Origin: Micrococcus sp.
Lineage (GTDB): Bacteria > Actinomycetota > Actinomycetes > Actinomycetales > Micrococcaceae
Assembly (NCBI GenBank): GCA_029961105.1
Contig: JASBVO010000015.1
Span: 1 to 64,000, forward strand
Length of the DNA stretch: 64,000 bases
Reading direction: 5' to 3'
Made by a program: the position numbers and the translations under genes. The notes beneath the pieces were generated by a model. It did no database searches. It saw only the letters and a list, made by a program, of their open reading frames with translations, and was not told the origin of the DNA. The first letter of the stretch is position 1. Each line of letters starts with the position of its first letter. Shown piece by piece: positions 32,419 to 41,598 of the stretch.

Positions 32419-34131
32419 ATGACTTCCACTCGTCGCCTTTCCGGCGCCGTTGCCATCGGTCTCTCTGTTGCGCTGACCGGAGCCTTCGCCGCTCCGTCCT
32501 TCGCTGCTCCGGCCGAGGGTGCCAAGCTCGACAGCTCCACGTACACCACCACGACCGTCGAGGGCAAGACCTACGCCCAGGAGACTCGGGTCTACAGCGA
32601 TGGCACCGTCATCGTCTTCGTCTTTGAGAACAAGGCCGATGACCGTGTCTACAACGAGTCGGTCGACACCCTCGTGTCCAAGACGGAAACCAGCACCGAT
32701 GGCACCAAGACTGTCACCGACGCCAAGGGCGTCGTGACCGTCACTGCTCCGAACGGCACCGTGACTCAGGTCGTGAAGGCGGGGCCCAAGGAGGTCAAGA
32801 CCGTTCTCGCCACTGACGGCACCGTGACCGAGACCATCTCTGTGGAGCTCAAGAACGTCACCCTGAGCGAGGCGCTCGCAGCTGCTGGCCCCGATTTCCA
32901 GGCTGCTTTGGCCGCTGCTGCCAAGACGGGCCAGGTCAAGCTCCCGGTCGAGACCGACGAAAAGGGCAACCTCAAGGTCGTCGTGGAGACGAAGTGGGAT
33001 TCCAAGGAGAAGCGCGCCGCCGATGCGAACGCCGCGAACTTCACGGCCTACGACGACTTCTCCAACCAGCAGGTCACTGGCACCTTTATCACCACGAAGA
33101 GCAGTCACAAGGTCGCGACCAAGACTGCGGCCGATGGCACCGAGACCACGACGGTGACGGAGACCACGACCGAGACGACCCATGAGGTCGTCGCCAAGAC
33201 CGCGGCTGACGGCACGACCACCCTGAACTCGCGGGTCTACGACAAGTCCTCGGACACCGTCACCGAGATCGTCACCAAGGCCGGTGCCGACGGCAAGGTG
33301 GGCACCGCGGACGACATCGTCACCGTGACCGTGACCAAGGCCGACGGTACCGTCACCGAGACCGTCTACGAGCCCGGCGCGAAGGTCACCATCAAGGACG
33401 GCGTGGTCACGGTCGAGGGCGCTATCGACTCCAAGCGCGATGTCACGCCGACCAACCCCGGCGACGACGACGAGAACGACGACGACGAGAACGACGACGA
33501 CGAGAACGACGACGACGAGAACGAGGACGACGAGGACGAGGACGACGAGGACGAGGACGACGAGGACGAGGACGACGAGGACGAGGACGACGTCCTCACC
33601 TTCTCCGACAACCCCGAGGGCTCTGCCTTCTACAACGCCGTTCAGTGGATGGCCGACGAGGGCATCTCGGTGGGCTACGCGGACGGCACGTTCAAGAAGA
33701 ACGCTCAGGTGTCCCGCGCCCACACCGCCTCGTTCCTGTACAACTTCGAGGATGCGGACTTCGACGCTCCGGAGGAGTCCCCCTTCTCGGACGTGAACGC
33801 GGGTGGCGCCTTCTTCACCCCGATCACCTGGGCCGCTGACGAGAAGATCACCGTCGGCTTCGCCGATGGCACCTTCAAGCCGTCCAAGTCTGTGACTCGC
33901 GCCCAGTTCGCCGCGTTCCTGTACGGCCTGGAGGACCCGGACTTCACTGCTCCGACCACCAGCCCGTTCGGGGACATCAATGTCGGTGGCGCCCACTATG
34001 ACGCCATTACGTGGTTGGAGGCCGAGGAGATCTCCGTTGGTGACACCCAGGACAACTTCAACCCGTCCGCCCCGATCACCCGCGCTCAGATGGCGCAGCT
34101 GCTCATGAAGTTCGACGCTACCGTCAACTGA
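32419..34131 (+). CDS. S-layer-like protein with acidic linker and three SLH domains
   Basis: A 570-residue exported protein. TRRLSGAVAIGLSVALTGAF is nearly the same signal peptide as in the previous gene. Residues 40-345 hold Thr/Val-rich beta strands with repeated TVTxxDGTVTET segments, then 43 almost pure Asp/Glu/Asn residues (349-391), then three SLH repeats (394-570; AFYNAVQWMADEGISVGYAD). Codons are less GC-biased (many GCT and GTC), as in highly expressed genes. It is likely an abundant cell-surface protein; the acidic linker may bind calcium. Confidence 0.8.
   Translation: MTSTRRLSGAVAIGLSVALTGAFAAPSFAAPAEGAKLDSSTYTTTTVEGKTYAQETRVYSDGTVIVFVFENKADDRVYNESVDTLVSKTETSTDGTKTVTDAKGVVTVTAPNGTVTQVVKAGPKEVKTVLATDGTVTETISVELKNVTLSEALAAAGPDFQAALAAAAKTGQVKLPVETDEKGNLKVVVETKWDSKEKRAADANAANFTAYDDFSNQQVTGTFITTKSSHKVATKTAADGTETTTVTETTTETTHEVVAKTAADGTTTLNSRVYDKSSDTVTEIVTKAGADGKVGTADDIVTVTVTKADGTVTETVYEPGAKVTIKDGVVTVEGAIDSKRDVTPTNPGDDDENDDDENDDDENDDDENEDDEDEDDEDEDDEDEDDEDEDDVLTFSDNPEGSAFYNAVQWMADEGISVGYADGTFKKNAQVSRAHTASFLYNFEDADFDAPEESPFSDVNAGGAFFTPITWAADEKITVGFADGTFKPSKSVTRAQFAAFLYGLEDPDFTAPTTSPFGDINVGGAHYDAITWLEAEEISVGDTQDNFNPSAPITRAQMAQLLMKFDATVN
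33463..33591 (+). repeat. Asp/Glu-coding tandem repeats in SLH protein gene
   Basis: GACGACGACGAGAAC is repeated about four times, then changes to GAGGACGACGAGGAC units. In the coding frame this gives DDDEN and then DEDDE repeats. It is a length-variable candidate because of its near-perfect units. Confidence 0.85.
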
Positions 34132-34178
34132 GTGAACACTCCGCACCACCAGTAGGGCGTAAGCCCCGCTGACGCGAA

Positions 34179-34214
34179 CTGACGCCACTCCCACTCACGT
34201 GGGGGTGGCGTCAG
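34179..34214 (+). terminator. Long hairpin terminator
   Basis: A 16-base-pair stem (one G-U) with a TCAC loop, 47 bases after the SLH gene stop. There is no long T tract, but the stability and position indicate transcription termination after an abundant transcript. Confidence 0.75.
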
Positions 34215-34292
34215 TGCGTTGACGGTCCTCCTCACCCGCCAGGCCGGTAGGCTGGACACGGCCCAGCAACCCCACGATCAGGAGGGACGCCC

Positions 34293-34742
34293 GTGAGCGT
34301 GAACCCGGACCTGCAGGGGCGGAGCTATCCGCCCACCCAGCCCTACGCCGTCGGGCGGGAGAAGATCCGTGAGTTCGCCGCGGCCGTCAAGGCCGGCCAC
34401 CCGGCACACACGGACCTCGAGGCCGCCCGGGCCCTCGGCCACGCGGACCTGGTCGCCCCGCCCACCTTCGCCGTGGTCCTGGCCCAGCGCGCCGAACAGG
34501 CCGTCGTGGAGGACGCGGACTCCGGCATCGACTTCTCCCGCGTGGTCCACGCGGACGAGCGCTTCACCCACCACCGGCCCATCGTGGCCGGGGACGAACT
34601 GGTCGCCACCGCCACCGTGGAGACCATCAAGTCCCTGGGCGGCCACTCGATGGTCACCACCCGAGCGGACATCGCCACCACCGCCGGGGAGCCGGTCAGC
34701 ACCGTGCGGTCCACCCTGCTGGTCCGCGGAGAGGACGCATGA
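34293..34742 (+). CDS. FAS1-type dehydratase / MaoC N-terminal-like hydratase subunit
   Basis: A 149-residue protein with GTG start, MSVNPDLQGRSYPPTQPYAV. APPTFAVVLAQRAEQAVVED and VVHADERFTHHRPIVAGDEL belong to the MaoC N-terminal/HadA-type hot-dog. It forms the non-catalytic half of an (R)-3-hydroxyacyl-thioester dehydratase with the next gene, which it overlaps by four bases. The pair followed by murB is a common actinobacterial order. Confidence 0.8.
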   Translation: MSVNPDLQGRSYPPTQPYAVGREKIREFAAAVKAGHPAHTDLEAARALGHADLVAPPTFAVVLAQRAEQAVVEDADSGIDFSRVVHADERFTHHRPIVAGDELVATATVETIKSLGGHSMVTTRADIATTAGEPVSTVRSTLLVRGEDA

Positions 34743-35167
34743 TGAACACCCCCGCCAAGGGCGACTCCATCGGGTCGGCCACCGTCCACTTCGACCGTGC
34801 GGACCTGGTGCGCTACGCCGGGGCCTCCGGGGACTTCAACCCGATCCACTGGTCCGAGTCGACCGCCCGCTCCGTGGAACTTCCCGGCGTGATCGCCCAC
34901 GGCATGCTGACCATGGGCGCGGCCGTCCAGCTCGTCACCGACTGGTGCGGGGACCCCGGCCGGGTCATCGACTACCAGACACGCTTCACCCAGATGGTCC
35001 CCGTCCCGGAGGACGGCGGCGCCACCCTGGAGGTCACCGGCAAGGTCGGGGCCGTGGACACGGACGCCGGCACGGCCCGGATCGACCTGACCGTCACCGA
35101 TCCCGGCAATGACGGTGCGCGGGTGCTGACCAAGGCGCAGGCCGTGGTCCGGCTGGGCGAGCAGTGA
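34739..35167 (+). CDS. MaoC-type (R)-hydratase catalytic subunit
   Basis: A 142-residue protein starting MMNTPAKGDSIGSATVHFDR. YAGASGDFNPIHWSE and GVIAHGMLTMGAA carry the hydratase 2 motif with the catalytic Asp and His. It dehydrates 3-hydroxyacyl thioesters in fatty-acid or related metabolism. Coupled to the preceding subunit and to murB (GTGA overlap), so all three are translated together. Confidence 0.85.
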   Translation: MMNTPAKGDSIGSATVHFDRADLVRYAGASGDFNPIHWSESTARSVELPGVIAHGMLTMGAAVQLVTDWCGDPGRVIDYQTRFTQMVPVPEDGGATLEVTGKVGAVDTDAGTARIDLTVTDPGNDGARVLTKAQAVVRLGEQ

Positions 35168-36231
35168 GGCTCGCGGACCACACCACCAGCCGCGTGGGCG
35201 GGACCGCGGAGCACTGGGTCACCGCCACCTCCGAGGCCGCGGCCATCGAGGCGATCCGGCTGGCGGATGAGAACCACACCCCGCTGCTCGTGCTCGGCGG
35301 CGGCTCCAACACGCTGATGGCCGACGCCGGCTTCCCCGGGACCGTCGTGCAGCTCGCCTTCGCCGGGATGAAGAAGACCGAGGCGGCCGACGGCGTCACC
35401 GTGCGGATGGCGGCCGGGCAGGACTGGGACGGGGCCGTGGCCTGGACCGTGGCCCAGGGCCTGTCCGGTCTCGAGGCGCTCTCCGGCATCCCCGGCTCCG
35501 CCGGGGCCACGCCCGTGCAGAACGTGGGGGCCTACGGGGCGGACGTGTCCCAGTCCCTGGTCTCGGTCCGGGCCTGGGACCGGCGGGCCGGCAGCGTCGT
35601 GGAGCTCACCAATGCGGAGCTGGGCTTCGGCTACCGGGACTCGGTCATCAAGCAGAGCCTGGCCCCGGCCGAGGGGGCCACCACCCCGCGCTGGGTCGTG
35701 CTCTCCGTGGACTTCCGGCTCCGGGCCACGGGTACGGCCGCCCCGGTCCGCTACGCACAGCTGGCCAGGGCCCTGGGCGTCCAGGAGGGGGACACCGCAC
35801 CCCTGGCCCTGGTGCGCGATGAGGTGCTGTCCCTGCGCGCGGGCAAGGGCATGGTGCTGGACGCGGAAGACCACGACACCTGGTCCACCGGTTCGTTCTT
35901 CACCAACCCGATCGTCCCGGAAACGCTCCGGTCCCGCCTCCCGGAGGGCGCCCCGGCGTTCAGGGCGGGGGAGGGCCTCGTCAAGCTCTCGGCCGCCTGG
36001 CTGATCGAGCACGCCGGTTTCGGCAAAGGCTACGGGCTGGGAGAGGCGGAGCGGCACCTGGCGCAGGGCCGCGCGTCGTTGTCCACCAAGCACACGCTGG
36101 CGGTGACGAACCGCGGCGAGGCCTCCACCGAGGACCTGCTGGCGATCGCGCGCACGGTGCGTGACGGCGTCGAGCGCACCTGGGGCGTGCGGCTGCACCC
36201 GGAGCCCGTTCTGGTGGGGTGCGCGCTGTGA
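35164..36231 (+). CDS. murB: UDP-N-acetylenolpyruvoylglucosamine reductase
   Basis: A 355-residue flavoenzyme of peptidoglycan precursor synthesis. GGGSNTLMAD at residues 45-54 binds FAD. GLSGLEALSGIPGSAGATPV and NVGAYG are the substrate region; TGSFFTNPIV carries the catalytic Ser. HPEPVLVG near the end provides the conserved Glu. GTG start overlaps the hydratase stop. The length fits type I MurB of actinobacteria. Confidence 0.93.
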   Translation: MRLADHTTSRVGGTAEHWVTATSEAAAIEAIRLADENHTPLLVLGGGSNTLMADAGFPGTVVQLAFAGMKKTEAADGVTVRMAAGQDWDGAVAWTVAQGLSGLEALSGIPGSAGATPVQNVGAYGADVSQSLVSVRAWDRRAGSVVELTNAELGFGYRDSVIKQSLAPAEGATTPRWVVLSVDFRLRATGTAAPVRYAQLARALGVQEGDTAPLALVRDEVLSLRAGKGMVLDAEDHDTWSTGSFFTNPIVPETLRSRLPEGAPAFRAGEGLVKLSAAWLIEHAGFGKGYGLGEAERHLAQGRASLSTKHTLAVTNRGEASTEDLLAIARTVRDGVERTWGVRLHPEPVLVGCAL

Positions 36232-37268
36232 TCCCGGACAGCCACCGCCCCTACGTGGCCGCACCCGAGCGGTACGCCTCCACCGAGTACCGCCGGGTGG
36301 GCGCCAGCGGCCTGCTCCTGCCGCCGATCAGCCTCGGGCTGTGGTGGAACTTCGGGGACAACCGCCCCTTCGACGTCCAGCGGCAGATCCTGCGCCACGC
36401 CTTCGACCACGGGATCACCCACTTCGACCTGGCGAACAACTACGGCCCGCCGTACGGGGCCGCCGAGGAGAACTTCGGGCGGATGATGCGCCGGGACCTC
36501 GCCCCGTACCGGCACGAGGTCATCGTGTCCTCCAAGGCCGGCTGGGACATGTGGCCCGGGCCGTACGGGGACCTCGGCTCGCGCAAGTACCTCATCGCCT
36601 CCGCGGAGGAGTCCCTGGAGCGGATGGGCCTGGACTACGTGGACATCTTCTACTCCCACCGGGCGGACCCGCACACCCCGGTGGAGGAGACCGTCGGCGC
36701 CCTGGACACCCTCGTGCGCCAGGGCAAGGCGCTGTACGCTGGCATCTCCTCGTACTCAGCCGAACGCACCCGGCAGGCCGCCGCCGTCGCCCGCGAGCTC
36801 GGCACCCCGCTGGTCATCCACCAGCCCGCCTACTCGCTGCTGAACCGCTGGGTGGAGGACGGGCTGCTGGACACCCTGGCGGAGGAGGGGATGGGCTCGA
36901 TCGCCTTCACCCCGCTGGCGCAGGGCCTGCTGACGGACAAGTACCTGGCCGACGCCGACGCCGTGCCCAGCGGCGGCCGCGGCTCCCTGGCCCGGCACGT
37001 CACCGCGGAGAACCTGGCCACGGTGCGCGCCCTGGCGGAGGTCGCCGCCGAGCGCGGCCAGACCCTGGCCCAGCTGGCCATCGCCTGGCTGCTGCGCGAG
37101 GGCGGGGTGAGCTCCGTGCTGCTCGGGGCGTCCTCCACGGCCCAGCTGGACGAGAACCTCGGCGCCCTGGCGAACACCGCCTTCACGGACGAGGAGCTGG
37201 ACCGCATCGACCGGATCGCCGGGCGGGAGTCCTCCATCAACTTGTGGGACGTCTCCTCGTCGATCTGA
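36228..37268 (+). CDS. Aldo/keto reductase, L-glyceraldehyde-3-phosphate reductase type
   Basis: A 346-residue enzyme from GTG 36228 (VIPDSHRP), coupled by GTGA to the murB stop. FDHGITHFDLANNYGPPYGA contains the catalytic Asp and Tyr, SKAGWDMWPGPYGD the Lys, and IFYSHRADPHTPVEET the His. These, with YGDLGSRKYL, are typical of the YghZ/MgrA group. It reduces aldehydes with NADPH; the physiological substrate is not certain. A strong hairpin follows. Confidence 0.85.
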   Translation: MIPDSHRPYVAAPERYASTEYRRVGASGLLLPPISLGLWWNFGDNRPFDVQRQILRHAFDHGITHFDLANNYGPPYGAAEENFGRMMRRDLAPYRHEVIVSSKAGWDMWPGPYGDLGSRKYLIASAEESLERMGLDYVDIFYSHRADPHTPVEETVGALDTLVRQGKALYAGISSYSAERTRQAAAVARELGTPLVIHQPAYSLLNRWVEDGLLDTLAEEGMGSIAFTPLAQGLLTDKYLADADAVPSGGRGSLARHVTAENLATVRALAEVAAERGQTLAQLAIAWLLREGGVSSVLLGASSTAQLDENLGALANTAFTDEELDRIDRIAGRESSINLWDVSSSI

Positions 37269-37298
37269 CGCCCTCGATCCAGCGCCAACCCAGCACGG

Positions 37299-37332
37299 CG
37301 ACGGCGGGCACCTGCACGGGTGCCCGCCGTCG
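37299..37332 (+). terminator. Perfect 14-bp hairpin after aldo/keto reductase
   Basis: CGACGGCGGGCACC and its complement around a six-base loop lie between convergent genes (reductase and asd). It can terminate from both sides. Confidence 0.75.
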
Positions 37333-37357
37333 TCGTCGGGTGGGGAAGGAGGCCGGT

Positions 37358-38539
37358 CTACAGGTTGCCGGTGGCGATCATCAGCATGCGGCGCACCGGC
37401 TCGGCGGCACCCCACAGCAGCTGGTCGCCCACGGTGAACGCGGAGAGGTACTCCGGGCCCATCTCCAGCTTGCGCAGCCGGCCCACGGGGATGTCCATGG
37501 AGCCGGAGGCGGCAATCGGGGTCAGCTGCTCCACGGAGGCATCCTTGGTGTTCGGCACCACGGAGACCCACTCGTTGTCCTCGGCGATGATCTGCTCGAT
37601 CTCGTCCAGTGGCACGTCCTTCGTCAGCTTCAGGGTCAGCGCCTGGGAGTGGGAGCGCAGGGTGCCGATGCGCACGCAGAGCGAGTCGAACGGGATCCGG
37701 GTCTGGGTCTGCAGGATCTTGTTGGTCTCGGCCCCGGCCTTCCACTCCTCCTTGGACATGCCGTTGCCCAGGTCCTTGTCGATCCACGGGATCAGGGACC
37801 CGGCCAGCGGAACGCCGAACTGGGAGGCGTCCAGGGTCCCGTCGCGCTGGGCGGCCAGGACCTTGCGGTCGATCTCCAGGATCGCCGAGGCCGGGTCGGC
37901 CAGCTCCCCGGAGACCACGGAGTTCAGGGTGCCGAACTGGGTCAGCAGCTCGCGCATGTGGCGGGCGCCGCCGCCGGAGGCCGCCTGGTAGGTCATGGCG
38001 GTGCCCCACTCCACGAGGCCGGCCTTGAACAGCCCGCCCAAGCCCATGAGCATGCAGGACACGGTGCAGTTGCCGCCCACGAACTCCTTGACGCCGCCGG
38101 CCAGCCCGGCGTCGATCACGCCGCGGTTGACCGGGTCCAGCACGATGATGGAGGAGTCCTGCATGCGCAGGGTGGAGGCGGCGTCGATCCAGATCCCGTC
38201 CCAGCCGGCGGCGCGCAGCCTCGGGTAGACCTCGGAGGTGTAGTCCCCGCCCTGGGTCGTCAGGATGACGGGCAGCTTCACGAGCAGGTCGATGTCATAG
38301 GCGTCCTGAAGGGTCCCGGCGTCTCCGCCCATGCCCTGGTACGCCGGCGCGGGGCGCCCGGCCGAGGACGTGGAGAAGAACACGGGGTTGATGCGGCCGA
38401 AGTCGCCTTCCTCCTCCATGCGCTGCATGAGGACGGACCCGACCATGCCGCGCCAGCCGATGAGCCCCACGGTGGGGGTGCCGGCGGTGTCGGTGGTCAG
38501 GACAGAGGGGGCCGTTTCGGTCGACTCAGGGGAAACCAT
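37358..38539 (-). CDS. asd: Aspartate-semialdehyde dehydrogenase
   Basis: A 393-residue enzyme making aspartate semialdehyde for lysine, threonine, methionine and diaminopimelate. GWRGMVGS at residues 28-35 binds NADP. Cys158 in [15 protein letters not shown] is the nucleophile, and later GWDGIW and HS-like basic residues fit. The GGNCTVS-x-M-x-MGLGGL form is the E. coli-class enzyme, not the shorter class common in Gram-positives. The gene is monocistronic, ATG 38539. Confidence 0.9.
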   Translation of the reverse strand: MVSPESTETAPSVLTTDTAGTPTVGLIGWRGMVGSVLMQRMEEEGDFGRINPVFFSTSSAGRPAPAYQGMGGDAGTLQDAYDIDLLVKLPVILTTQGGDYTSEVYPRLRAAGWDGIWIDAASTLRMQDSSIIVLDPVNRGVIDAGLAGGVKEFVGGNCTVSCMLMGLGGLFKAGLVEWGTAMTYQAASGGGARHMRELLTQFGTLNSVVSGELADPASAILEIDRKVLAAQRDGTLDASQFGVPLAGSLIPWIDKDLGNGMSKEEWKAGAETNKILQTQTRIPFDSLCVRIGTLRSHSQALTLKLTKDVPLDEIEQIIAEDNEWVSVVPNTKDASVEQLTPIAASGSMDIPVGRLRKLEMGPEYLSAFTVGDQLLWGAAEPVRRMLMIATGNL

Positions 38540-38549
38540 GCCCTGCAGT

Positions 38550-38771
38550 CTACTGGCCGGAGGAGTCCTGGGTCAGTGAGCTACGTTTCCTCGTGGCCCA
38601 GATTCCGCCCGCGACGAACACCTGGGTGAGGACCACGAGGAAGATCACGCCGGGGATCACGTCACCGGAGAGGATCATCACCAGGCCCATTACGGCGGTG
38701 ACGAGGCCGAGCACGGGGCAGGCGATGAACGCGATGAACGTCAGGGTGGTCTTGTTCAGCATCAGGCTCAT
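38550..38771 (-). CDS. Small two-helix membrane protein
   Basis: A 73-residue protein starting [20 protein letters not shown] at ATG 38771, overlapping the folA stop as ATGA. Two hydrophobic helices (about 8-35 and 38-57) precede a charged tail, [14 protein letters not shown]. It is the last gene of the thyA-folA unit. Function unknown. Confidence 0.6.
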   Translation of the reverse strand: MSLMLNKTTLTFIAFIACPVLGLVTAVMGLVMILSGDVIPGVIFLVVLTQVFVAGGIWATRKRSSLTQDSSGQ

Positions 38772-39331
38772 GGTCGGTCCTGCCGTTCCCATCGTTCGTA
38801 GCGGTAGTCCGGCCCGGTGCGGGACTGGTGGGCCCCGGCGGGCGGGTCCACGGCGGTCCGGGTCCACCGGGCGTCCAGTTCGGGGGCGAAGGTGTCGCCG
38901 TCGGCGTCGGTGTCGATCACGGTGACCTCGGCCAGGGTGGCCACGTCCAGGGCCTGCTCGAAGAGCGTGGCCCCGCCGATCACCCAGATCAGGTCCAGCC
39001 CGTCGGCCTCGTGCGCGGCCTCGAGGGCCTCCTGGAAGCCGGGCACGACGACGGCGCCCGCCTCCCGCATCTGGCCCGCCATGGCCTGGCGCCGGGAGAC
39101 CACGATGTTGGTCCGCCCCGGCAGGGGCCGGTACTTCGCCGGGAACGACTCCCAGGTCCGCCGGCCCATGATGACCGGGTGGCCGAGGGTGAGCTCCTTG
39201 AAGTGGTTCAGGTCCTCGGGCACGTGCCACGGCAGGGCGCCGTCGGCTCCGATGACCCGGTCGGGGGTCTGGGCCCAGATCATGCCGATCCGGGACTGCG
39301 TGTGCTGGCCGGGGTGTTCGTCAGACGGCAA
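38768..39331 (-). CDS. folA: Dihydrofolate reductase
   Basis: A 187-residue enzyme. [20 protein letters not shown] then [14 protein letters not shown], the signature of [19 protein letters not shown] and IVVSRR bind [20 protein letters not shown] lies near the end. It regenerates tetrahydrofolate for the upstream thymidylate synthase, whose end it overlaps by 11 bases. The first 15 residues are a family-variable extension. Confidence 0.93.
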   Translation of the reverse strand: MPSDEHPGQHTQSRIGMIWAQTPDRVIGADGALPWHVPEDLNHFKELTLGHPVIMGRRTWESFPAKYRPLPGRTNIVVSRRQAMAGQMREAGAVVVPGFQEALEAAHEADGLDLIWVIGGATLFEQALDVATLAEVTVIDTDADGDTFAPELDARWTRTAVDPPAGAHQSRTGPDYRYERWERQDRP

Positions 39332-40124
39332 TGGGGGCCTTGATCGTCGGGTGGTGCTGGTAGTCGACCAGCTCGAAGTCCTCGTACGCGTAAGAGAAGA
39401 TGTCCTCCGGCCGCCGGTTCAGGCGCAGCCGCGGGTACGGGAAGGGATCGCGGGCCAGTTGCTCGCGCACCTGGTCCACGTGGTTGGAGTAGATGTGGCA
39501 GTCCCCGCCGGTCCAGACGAACTCGCCGGGTTCCAGGCCCGTCTGCTGGGCCATCATCACGGTCAGCAGGGCGTAGGAGGCGATGTTGAACGGCACGCCG
39601 AGGAACAGGTCGGCCGAGCGCTGGTACAGCTGGCAGGAGAGCTTCCCGTCCGCCACGTAGAACTGGAACATCGCGTGGCACGGCGGCAGGGCCATCTTCT
39701 CCACCTCGGCCGGGTTCCACGCGGTGACGATGTGCCGGCGCGAGTCCGGGTTGGTCCTCAGGGACTCCACGACCTTCGCGATCTGATCGATCTGCCCGCC
39801 GTCCGGGGCCGGCCAGGAGCGCCACTGGACGCCGTAGACCGGGCCGAGCTCGCCGTTCTCGTCCGCCCACTCGTCCCAGATGCTCACGCCGCGCTCCTGC
39901 AGCCAGCGCACGTTCGACTCACCGCGCAGGAACCACAGCAGCTCCAGGGCCACGGACCGGAAGTGGACGCGCTTGGTGGTGACCAGCGGGAAGGACTCAC
40001 TGAGGTCGTAGCGCAACTGGCGGCCGAACACGCTGTACGTCCCGGTGCCGGTGCGGTCCTCCTTGACGGTCCCGTGCGCCAGCACGTCGGCCAGCAGGTC
40101 CTCGTAGGGGGTGGGAATGCTCAC
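39321..40124 (-). CDS. thyA: Thymidylate synthase
   Basis: A 267-residue enzyme converting dUMP to d[14 protein letters not shown] near residue 25 binds phosphate, Cys149 in [13 protein letters not shown] is the catalytic residue, [20 protein letters not shown] follows, and [11 protein letters not shown] ends the signature. Full length for the ThyA family. It overlaps the GntR-type gene upstream by four bases and folA downstream. Confidence 0.95.
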   Translation of the reverse strand: MSIPTPYEDLLADVLAHGTVKEDRTGTGTYSVFGRQLRYDLSESFPLVTTKRVHFRSVALELLWFLRGESNVRWLQERGVSIWDEWADENGELGPVYGVQWRSWPAPDGGQIDQIAKVVESLRTNPDSRRHIVTAWNPAEVEKMALPPCHAMFQFYVADGKLSCQLYQRSADLFLGVPFNIASYALLTVMMAQQTGLEPGEFVWTGGDCHIYSNHVDQVREQLARDPFPYPRLRLNRRPEDIFSYAYEDFELVDYQHHPTIKAPIAV

Positions 40125-40510
40125 CGGGCCAGTCTACGGCGAAGCAGAGCGACAATCTGTTCGGGGCCGAGGCCCGCCGCGGTGGCGCGCGCGATGAACC
40201 GGTCCGCGGCCTCGTCGAGCTCGGCCTCGCTGGGCGCCGGGGGAACCGGCGGCGAGCCGGCCACGGTGGTGCCGTGCCGCCGTCGGGACTCCACGTAGCC
40301 CGCTCCCTCCAGCTCGCGGTAGGCGCGCGCCACGGTCCCGACGGCGATCCCCAGGTCCGCGGCCAGCGCGCGGACCGAGGGCAGCCGGGCCCCCGGCGCG
40401 AGCGTGCCGGCGTCGATCAGCGCGGCGACGCGGGCCCGGATCTGCTCGAATGGCGGGACGGGGGAGGACAGGTCCAGGCTGATCTCCGGCGGGTCCGGCT
40501 GGGCGCTCAT
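40121..40510 (-). CDS. GntR-family regulator, YtrA subfamily
   Basis: A 129-residue protein starting [60 protein letters not shown] and [20 protein letters not shown] form a GntR winged helix with a very short C-terminal part, typical of YtrA. It overlaps the membrane protein gene as ATGA, so both make one unit with an operator upstream. It may sense cell-wall stress; the effector is unknown. Confidence 0.85.
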   Translation of the reverse strand: MSAQPDPPEISLDLSSPVPPFEQIRARVAALIDAGTLAPGARLPSVRALAADLGIAVGTVARAYRELEGAGYVESRRRHGTTVAGSPPVPPAPSEAELDEAADRFIARATAAGLGPEQIVALLRRRLAR

Positions 40511-41553
40511 CGATGTGCCGGGAGGCCGGTCGGCGTCGTGGCCTCGGCACCACGGGGCCGCCACAGCAGCAGGACGACCAGGCCGAACAGGGTGGCGGCG
40601 GGAGTGCCGTGCCGGACGTAGTCGAAGGCCGCGGGCAGACCGGTGGCCGGCGGGTCGGCGAAGTCCAGGTGGGCGCTGCCTTCACCGTCCAGGGTGACGC
40701 CTTCCGCGTAGGACGCCGCCATCCCGTCCAGGCCGCCGTACGCCGCCCGGGTGGCGGCCTGCAGCGTGCCCTCCGCCCAGCCGGCCACGGCAACGGCCAG
40801 GACCACGAGTGCGCCGGCCGCGGTGGTGCGCAGCACGCGGTGCACCGCGATGCGGCGGACGGCGAGATCCTCGTCCGCGGTGAGCCCGGTCAGCGTGGGG
40901 CGGCGGGACACCAGCACGGTGACGCAGGCGGTGGCCGCGGCGAGGGCCACCAGGGCGAGCAGCAGCCACGGCGCGAACTCCGTCCCGGGGCGGGCACCCC
41001 CGGAGAAGCCCTCCAGGGTCGAGCCCTCGGTGGAGTAGGAGAGGTGGACCGGTGGCGCGCCCGGCGCGGTCCACGCCAGGGCGACGGCGGCCAGGGATGC
41101 CAGGCCGATCCCGGCGGCGGCCCAGGGCAGGACCGGCGGCAGGAGATCGGTGGCGCGCCGCGGGGCCAACCGGGCCGTGCGGACCGGTCCGGTGACCCGC
41201 GGCCAGGTGCGTTGGGCGATGGCGTAGACCCCGAGCAGCCACAGCCCCGGGAACACGGCCACCAGCAGCCCCCGCCGGGGATCCAGGGCCGAGGCCGGCA
41301 GCGCGATGGCCTCCGCGCCGAGCCCGTAGACCACGCTGAACTCCTCCGGACCGTGGTCCGCCTGCAGGGACTGCAGGAACGAGGCCGCGGTCAGGACGGC
41401 GACCGTGGCGATCAGCGCCGTGGCCAGGCCGTGCAGTCGCGCCCAAGCGAGCGCGCCGCCGTCGTGGGGAGACCAGGGGGAAGTGCGCAGGACGCCGTAC
41501 GCCAGGGTGAGCACGAGGGCGAGGCCGAGCCCCAGCGCGAGGAGGGTGAACAT
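40507..41553 (-). CDS. Multi-pass membrane protein co-transcribed with YtrA-like regulator
   Basis: A 348-residue integral membrane protein starting MFTLLALGLGLALVLTLAYG. At least seven hydrophobic helices are visible (for example TALIATVAVLTAASF, GLLVAVFPGLWLLGVYAIA, WLLLALVALAAATACVTV and TPAATLFGLVVLLLWR). It has no ABC or transporter motif; DUF1648-like SdpI members look similar but are shorter. Likely controlled by the regulator it precedes. Confidence 0.7.
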   Translation of the reverse strand: MFTLLALGLGLALVLTLAYGVLRTSPWSPHDGGALAWARLHGLATALIATVAVLTAASFLQSLQADHGPEEFSVVYGLGAEAIALPASALDPRRGLLVAVFPGLWLLGVYAIAQRTWPRVTGPVRTARLAPRRATDLLPPVLPWAAAGIGLASLAAVALAWTAPGAPPVHLSYSTEGSTLEGFSGGARPGTEFAPWLLLALVALAAATACVTVLVSRRPTLTGLTADEDLAVRRIAVHRVLRTTAAGALVVLAVAVAGWAEGTLQAATRAAYGGLDGMAASYAEGVTLDGEGSAHLDFADPPATGLPAAFDYVRHGTPAATLFGLVVLLLWRPRGAEATTPTGLPAHR

Positions 41554-41560
41554 GTGTGCC

Positions 41561-41584
41561 AATGTATCGGGTCATTGACACATT
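41561..41584 (-). promoter_or_regulatory. Operator-like inverted repeat at YtrA operon start
   Basis: AATGTGTC and GATACATT (minus strand) form a near-perfect palindrome ending eight bases before the start codon at 41553. Its last six bases, TACATT, could be the -10 element of a leaderless promoter. GntR/YtrA proteins often bind such a site in their own operon. Confidence 0.6.
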
Positions 41585-41598
41585 AAGTAGGGCGGGAA

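Noticed and set aside
33463-33591. CRISPR-like repeats
   Set aside because: In-frame codon repeats within a coding gene.
32374-34194. Open frame of 606 codons on the minus strand, with Val/Leu repeats
   Set aside because: Antisense to the acidic SLH gene; its VLVVLVLV repeats are the mirror of the Asp/Glu codons.
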